From contig NZ_JAIVLG010000006.1 in NCBI RefSeq assembly GCF_020524545.1, forward strand, positions 124,001-188,000: DNA of 64,000 nt, in the 5' to 3' direction. The position numbers were made by a program, and so were the translations under genes. The notes under the pieces were generated by a model. That model was not told the origin of the DNA. It worked only from the letters and a program-made list of their open reading frames with translations, and searched no databases. This stretch comes from Microbacterium paraoxydans. Lineage in GTDB: Bacteria; Actinomycetota; Actinomycetes; Actinomycetales; Microbacteriaceae. How positions within the stretch are numbered: position 1 is the stretch's first letter; each line of letters starts with the position of its first letter. This document shows, piece after piece, positions 59,902 through 64,000 of the stretch.

Positions 59902-61466
59902 TTGGAGCCCTCCAGATCCGCCACGATCGCGTCAATCGAAGTTCGGAGCTCCGCCTGGCGTGCCACGATCCGCGCGATTTCAGCGTTTAGCGTCGCGATA
60001 TCGATCGTCTCGCGAGTGTCTTCAGCTTCGACGTACGAGGAGACGGCGATGTTGTAGCCGTTGGCGGCGACATCCGCGATGGAGGCCAGTGTGGAGTAGT
60101 GCGCCGCCTCGACGCGGCCTTCGAGGGTCGTCAGAATGTTCTGCTGATGTTCGGGCGTCAGCTTGTTCTTGTTGCCGACACGCGTGAACTCAGCCGAGGC
60201 ATCGATGAACAGCACGGAGTTGTCCGATTTGGACTTCTTGAGCACGATAATGCAGGTCGCGATGGCCGTGCCGAAAAAAAGATCTGGCGGCAGCTGGATG
60301 ACGGCGTCGACGTAGTTGTTGTCGATGAGGTACTTGCGGATCTTCTGCTCCGCCCCGCCTCGATAGAGCACACCGGGGAACTCGACGATCGCGGCAGTGC
60401 CGTTCACGGCGAGCCAGCTGAGGATGTGCATGGTGAAGGCCAGGTCGGCCTTCGACTTAGGCGCGAGCACACCGGCTGGTGCGAAACGCTCGTCGTTGAT
60501 CAGCAGTGGATTCGCGTCACCCTCCCACCTGATCGAGTACGGCGGATTGGACACGATCGCCTCGAACGGCTCGTCATCCCAATGGGCCGGGTCGACAAGT
60601 GTGTCGCCGTGCGCGAGGTTGAAATCGGCGTAGTTGATGTCATGCAAGAACATGTTGATTCGCGCAAGGTTGTACGTGGTCAGGTTGATCTCCTGACCGT
60701 AGAAGCCCTCGCGGACGTTCTCCTTGCCGAGCACCTTCGCAAACTTCAGCAGCAGTGAGCCGGAACCGGCAGCCGGATCGTAGACCTTGTTCACCGAGGT
60801 CTTGCCGAGCACGGTGATGCGTGCCAACAGCTCGGATACTTCCTGCGGCGTGTAGTACTCGCCACCCGACTTTCCGGCGTTGGCCGCGTACATCTGCATG
60901 AGGTACTCGTAGGCGTCGCCGAACAGATCGATCGAGTTGTCCTGCAGATCGCCGAGTGGAAGGTCGCCGATGGCGTCCAGCAGCTTGACCAGGGTCTTGT
61001 TGCGCTTGGGGACCGTGGCGCCAAGCTTGTTGCTGTTGACGTCGAGGTCGTCGAAGAGACCTTTCACATCGTCTTCGCTATCCGTGCTGAGAGCGGAACC
61101 CTCGATGTTCTTGAAGACCCGCTCCAGAGTCTCGTTGAGGTTCTCATCCGACGCCGCCCGAGCACGGACGTTTGCGAAGAGCTCTGACGGGACGATGTAG
61201 AAGCCCTTCTCGGCCACCGTCTCTGCCCGACCGAACTCGGCGGCGGCATCAGGGAGCTGGGCATAGTCAAACTCTGCGTCGCCCGCTTCGTGCTCGCCCT
61301 TATTGATATATGCCGTCAGGTTCTCGGAGATAAATCGGTAGAAGAGCATGCCAAGCACGTAGGACTTGAAGTCCCAGCCGTCGACGGAGCCGCGAAGATC
61401 ATTCGCGATCCGCCAAATCGTCTTGTGCAGCTCGGCTCGCTGGCCTTCTTTGGTGGTCGGTGCCAT
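59898..61466 (-). CDS. hsdM: Type I restriction-modification methyltransferase subunit
   Basis: The 522-residue protein has the AdoMet motif DPAAGSGS (230-237) and catalytic NPPY (307-310) of N6-adenine methyltransferases. N-terminal HsdM_N helices occupy about residues 10-140, and the C-terminal helical region contacts HsdS. ATG 61466 follows AGGAGA. It is the first gene of hsdM-hsdS-hsdR. The 57-base spacer before it holds its promoter, whose boxes are not clear. Confidence 0.96.
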   Translation of the reverse strand: MAPTTKEGQRAELHKTIWRIANDLRGSVDGWDFKSYVLGMLFYRFISENLTAYINKGEHEAGDAEFDYAQLPDAAAEFGRAETVAEKGFYIVPSELFANVRARAASDENLNETLERVFKNIEGSALSTDSEDDVKGLFDDLDVNSNKLGATVPKRNKTLVKLLDAIGDLPLGDLQDNSIDLFGDAYEYLMQMYAANAGKSGGEYYTPQEVSELLARITVLGKTSVNKVYDPAAGSGSLLLKFAKVLGKENVREGFYGQEINLTTYNLARINMFLHDINYADFNLAHGDTLVDPAHWDDEPFEAIVSNPPYSIRWEGDANPLLINDERFAPAGVLAPKSKADLAFTMHILSWLAVNGTAAIVEFPGVLYRGGAEQKIRKYLIDNNYVDAVIQLPPDLFFGTAIATCIIVLKKSKSDNSVLFIDASAEFTRVGNKNKLTPEHQQNILTTLEGRVEAAHYSTLASIADVAANGYNIAVSSYVEAEDTRETIDIATLNAEIARIVARQAELRTSIDAIVADLEGSK

Positions 61467-61523
61467 GGTGTTCGTCTCCTGCGCTGCGTGACGCGCTCCA
61501 TAGTGGTCACGCTCACATCCAAG

Positions 61524-62756
61524 CTATCGGTCGATTCCGACACCGGGCGGGAGTGCCACTGCGGGAACGAGCGAGGCGCCGAGCTTCATCACCCGCGCCA
61601 CCAACTCCCCCGGCCCCCCACTCACATCCACCGCATGCGCCACGACCACTGTCCCCGTCGCCGCGATCTCATATCGCCGCGGCTCCACGTCCCCGGATAC
61701 GTACAACAGGTGCACCTCCCGCACCCCGGCCGTTTCGGCGTACGCGAGCGCTTGATACACATCCGCGTTCGGTGGTGACCCGTCGTTCGCGCCCCACACC
61801 TTGTACTTCGTATCCGCAACTGTGACCACTCGCCCGTGCCGCGAGATCACGATGTCCGGACGCATCCGGATCTTCCCGTCCGTGTCCAAACGCCAGTCCG
61901 AGACTTGCAGATCGACGTCAAACCCCTCCGGACGCAGCGTCGTCCGAAGCACCCGCCCGACGAAGTCTTCGTAGACCTTCGCCACGTTGAGCAAGAAGGC
62001 GGAACCCGAGCTCGCACCCTCGGCGTGTGCCCACGAGGTCGCCTCGAGCACCCATCGTGCGAGCCGCAGCGCCGGTTGGTAGTGCGCGTTCAATCGGGAC
62101 TCCGCGGGCAGCAGGAGAGGCCCTGTCGCACGCAGATCCGTCACCTCGGAGAACAACCCCAGCAACGGGCCGAGCTTGTCGACCACTCGTCGCGGAAGCT
62201 GCTCCAGTCGCACCAGCGCGCGCAGTGCGGCCTTGAGGATCCTGTTCTCCTCGACGTCTTCGGTGTAGTCGTCATAGGTGAGCTCCACCGGCACCGGGAT
62301 ACCTGGACTCGCCTTGAGCTGCCGCGCGATGTCCCAGCGACCGCGGATCACAGTGCCGGTCTCCTCGATAGAGACGTATCCCTTGAGCAGCCCCCGGGCC
62401 GTCGCCTCCCCGACTGCCCGTATCAACGCAGAGGCCAGCGCGGCGGGCAGGTCCTGGTCGGCATCGAACGCGAACGACGCGTCATCCACCTCGGCCTGCA
62501 AACCGGAATACGAGGCCATGAAGATGAGGCTTCGCAGAGGCGTCTTCGGCCGCACGATCAGGCGCACGTCATCGATTGCCACTACGCCGACGCGCGTCAC
62601 GTCCGTGATACGCCAGATGCCGAAATCTGACGTCGGCGAGACGCGGCAGAACCTCAGCTCCTGCAGGCGCGCAGCCTGCGACGAGGTGAGCGTGACGAAG
62701 GACTCGCCCTTCTCAGCGATGTCCTCGACGCGAGGCTCGACCATGACCGAGTTCAT
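61524..62756 (-). CDS. mcrC: McrC-type 5-methylcytosine restriction nuclease subunit
   Basis: The 410-residue protein has an N-terminal beta-rich region (about 1-150) and a C-terminal PD-(D/E)xK nuclease: D301 in RPDIVI and D315-x-K317 in ADTKYK. ATG 62756 overlaps the mcrB stop (ATGA), as in McrBC operons. It would cleave DNA when bound to McrB at modified cytosines. It lies directly beside a type I system. Confidence 0.9.
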   Translation of the reverse strand: MNSVMVEPRVEDIAEKGESFVTLTSSQAARLQELRFCRVSPTSDFGIWRITDVTRVGVVAIDDVRLIVRPKTPLRSLIFMASYSGLQAEVDDASFAFDADQDLPAALASALIRAVGEATARGLLKGYVSIEETGTVIRGRWDIARQLKASPGIPVPVELTYDDYTEDVEENRILKAALRALVRLEQLPRRVVDKLGPLLGLFSEVTDLRATGPLLLPAESRLNAHYQPALRLARWVLEATSWAHAEGASSGSAFLLNVAKVYEDFVGRVLRTTLRPEGFDVDLQVSDWRLDTDGKIRMRPDIVISRHGRVVTVADTKYKVWGANDGSPPNADVYQALAYAETAGVREVHLLYVSGDVEPRRYEIAATGTVVVAHAVDVSGGPGELVARVMKLGASLVPAVALPPGVGIDR

Positions 62757-64000
62757 GTCTCGGGCGTTGCGTCCGTGCTCGTGGAGACGTTGGTGAGCAG
62801 AACATCCAGGCCGTACTTCACGTGCACGTCGACGCCCGTGCCGATGTGCCGCTCTTCGAGCAGGGGCAGGATGCTCTCCTCCCATACAGCGTGCAGGTCG
62901 TCCAGGCTGAGGTCGTTGGTCCGGAGCAGGTGGCTTGGGCCGATGCGGTCTTCGCGATCGCGGATGCTCTCGTTCAACAACTCGAACAGAGCGGCGACCG
63001 GCAGCGACTGCGGATGATGCTCGGACCACCGCCCGAGGATGCCCTTTACCGGAGCGACGTCCGGATGCAGCTCGAAGAAGGCGAAGCGGCGGCGCATCGC
63101 CGAGTCGAGCAGCGCGATCGACCGGTCGGCGGTGTTCATCGTGCCGATGATCAGCACGTTCGCGGGAAGGCTGAAGGACTTCCCGCCATCGTCCCCCGAC
63201 CCGGCGTAGAGCACATCGATCGCGTCGTCGCGGTACTCGAGCAGGTAGTACAGCTCGCCGAATACCTTGCTGAGGTTCGCGCGGTTGATCTCGTCGATCA
63301 TGAGAACATGCGGAACGTCCGGGTTCTTGCGCGCCTCGTCGGCGATCTCTCGCAACGGCCCGCGCGTGAGAGAGAACGACAGCTGCCCCGCGGCATCCGT
63401 CACCGGACGGTAGCCGGCGAAGAAGTCCTCGTAGGTGTACGACGGATGGAACTGGATGCGCTTCACGACGCTTCCCGGCTTGCCGAGCCGGTCCGCGAGA
63501 GCGCGAGCGACGTACGTCTTGCCCGTTCCAGGAGGGCCGTAGAGGATCACCTGGCCGCGGCGGTGGAGGGCGTTCGTGACCTTCCCGAGCCATGCTTCAT
63601 GCAGATGAGTAGCGTCGGCGAGCTCGGCGAGGTCTACGTCGGTCGGGATGAAGCCACGAGGATCGTCGACGATGGTCGGGTCATCGGCGGGCGCGGGCTC
63701 CGGATTGGGGTCGCTCTTGTCCTGGTGAGCATCTGGATGCCAGCGGCTCCTCAGTGGCTCGTCATACACGCTGACCGGCTTGCCTTCCTTGAGCTGCAGC
63801 GCGATTTGAATGCGTTGCAGATCGGTATCGGCATCGTCGGAGAACTCGCCGCCGATCTCGCCAATGAACGTCTCACGGATGCGACGACGATGGTCAGCCG
63901 AGACGATCGGCCCGAAGAACCCAGGGTGAACCAGATAGAGCAGTGCGTAGCGTTGGGTCGGGAAGCTATCGTCGGAACCGAGCACGAGGTCGCGCCATCG
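62753..64000 (-). CDS. mcrB: McrB-type AAA+ GTPase of a modification-dependent restriction system (5' end beyond the window)
   Basis: The frame is open to the right edge, so the N-terminus is missing; 415 codons are visible. The AAA+ domain has Walker A GPPGTGKT, Walker B HVLMIDEINRA and the McrB signature GTMNTADRS, which replaces the usual sensor region and confers GTP use. The N-terminal visible part has FPTQRYALLYLVHPGFFGPIVSADHR and may be the DNA-recognition or adapter region. It couples to McrC downstream by a four-base overlap. What modification it reads is unknown. Confidence 0.88.
   Translation of the reverse strand, partial: RWRDLVLGSDDSFPTQRYALLYLVHPGFFGPIVSADHRRRIRETFIGEIGGEFSDDADTDLQRIQIALQLKEGKPVSVYDEPLRSRWHPDAHQDKSDPNPEPAPADDPTIVDDPRGFIPTDVDLAELADATHLHEAWLGKVTNALHRRGQVILYGPPGTGKTYVARALADRLGKPGSVVKRIQFHPSYTYEDFFAGYRPVTDAAGQLSFSLTRGPLREIADEARKNPDVPHVLMIDEINRANLSKVFGELYYLLEYRDDAIDVLYAGSGDDGGKSFSLPANVLIIGTMNTADRSIALLDSAMRRRFAFFELHPDVAPVKGILGRWSEHHPQSLPVAALFELLNESIRDREDRIGPSHLLRTNDLSLDDLHAVWEESILPLLEERHIGTGVDVHVKYGLDVLLTNVSTSTDATPET

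Noticed and set aside
55580..64000. Prophage or integrative element
   Set aside because: No integrase, attachment repeat, tRNA or phage structural gene is visible; only the composition hints at transfer.

Overview
The window is high-GC DNA with densely packed genes, frequent ATGA/GTGA overlaps, GTG starts and SRR-type signal peptides. This fits an actinobacterium of the Microbacteriaceae, most likely Microbacterium or a close relative. That placement is inferred from style and gene content; there is no rRNA in the window. I saw no tRNA, rRNA, CRISPR array, insertion sequence or prophage. Every stretch without a gene is shorter than 300 bases.

Region 1 (1-13.9 kb) is a sugar-acid/amino-sugar catabolic island. 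NagB-like, NagA-like and mannonate dehydratase (ManD) genes run leftward. A LacI regulator, three Gfo/Idh/MocA oxidoreductases and a complete carbohydrate ABC importer (binding protein plus two permeases, no ATPase) run rightward. A fructuronate-reductase-type dehydrogenase (UxuB) and a GntR/LacI hybrid regulator follow. At least four promoters carry a TGCAA-n4-TTGCA type operator between or over the -35 and -10 boxes, which ties the island to one LacI regulon.

Region 2 (14-28.5 kb) starts with a secreted protein with Ig-like domains and a TIM-barrel-like region. Then come a fluoroacetate-dehalogenase-like hydrolase with an M20 peptidase, a TetR regulator, a surface protein, an S9 peptidase, a five-gene oligopeptide ABC importer and a tartrate/D-malate dehydrogenase. 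A palindrome TAGTCA-n7-TGAC sits before the hydrolase, the S9 peptidase and the importer. It suggests one regulon for uptake and breakdown of peptides or amides.

Region 3 (28.5-36.4 kb) is mostly housekeeping: a VOC protein, a DksA-like protein, an MMPL transporter with divergent TetR, PurL with a small membrane protein, and a lipoprotein.

Region 4 (36.4-47.7 kb) is a second sugar island on the minus strand: binding protein, two permeases, a cytoplasmic (alpha/alpha)6 glycosidase, a secreted propeller-like protein and an SGNH hydrolase, then a ROK kinase and a long mannose-6-phosphate-isomerase-type protein, with their LacI regulator. Operators of the form TGGTAaCGtTACCA mark its promoters.

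Region 5 (47.7-55.6 kb) holds a MalY/PatB aminotransferase, a DUF2188 protein, a BKACE-family protein, small membrane proteins, an SDR with divergent TetR, a membrane coiled-coil protein, and a DUF4188/MerR divergent pair around a four-half-site operator.

Region 6 (55.6-64 kb) is a defence island of visibly lower GC: a complete type I restriction-modification operon (hsdM-hsdS-hsdR) followed by mcrB-mcrC, with mcrB running off the right edge.

Eight intergenic spacers contain long imperfect inverted repeats without a clear U-tract. Two pairs share arm sequences. These are the structures in the window least explained by ordinary gene annotation.
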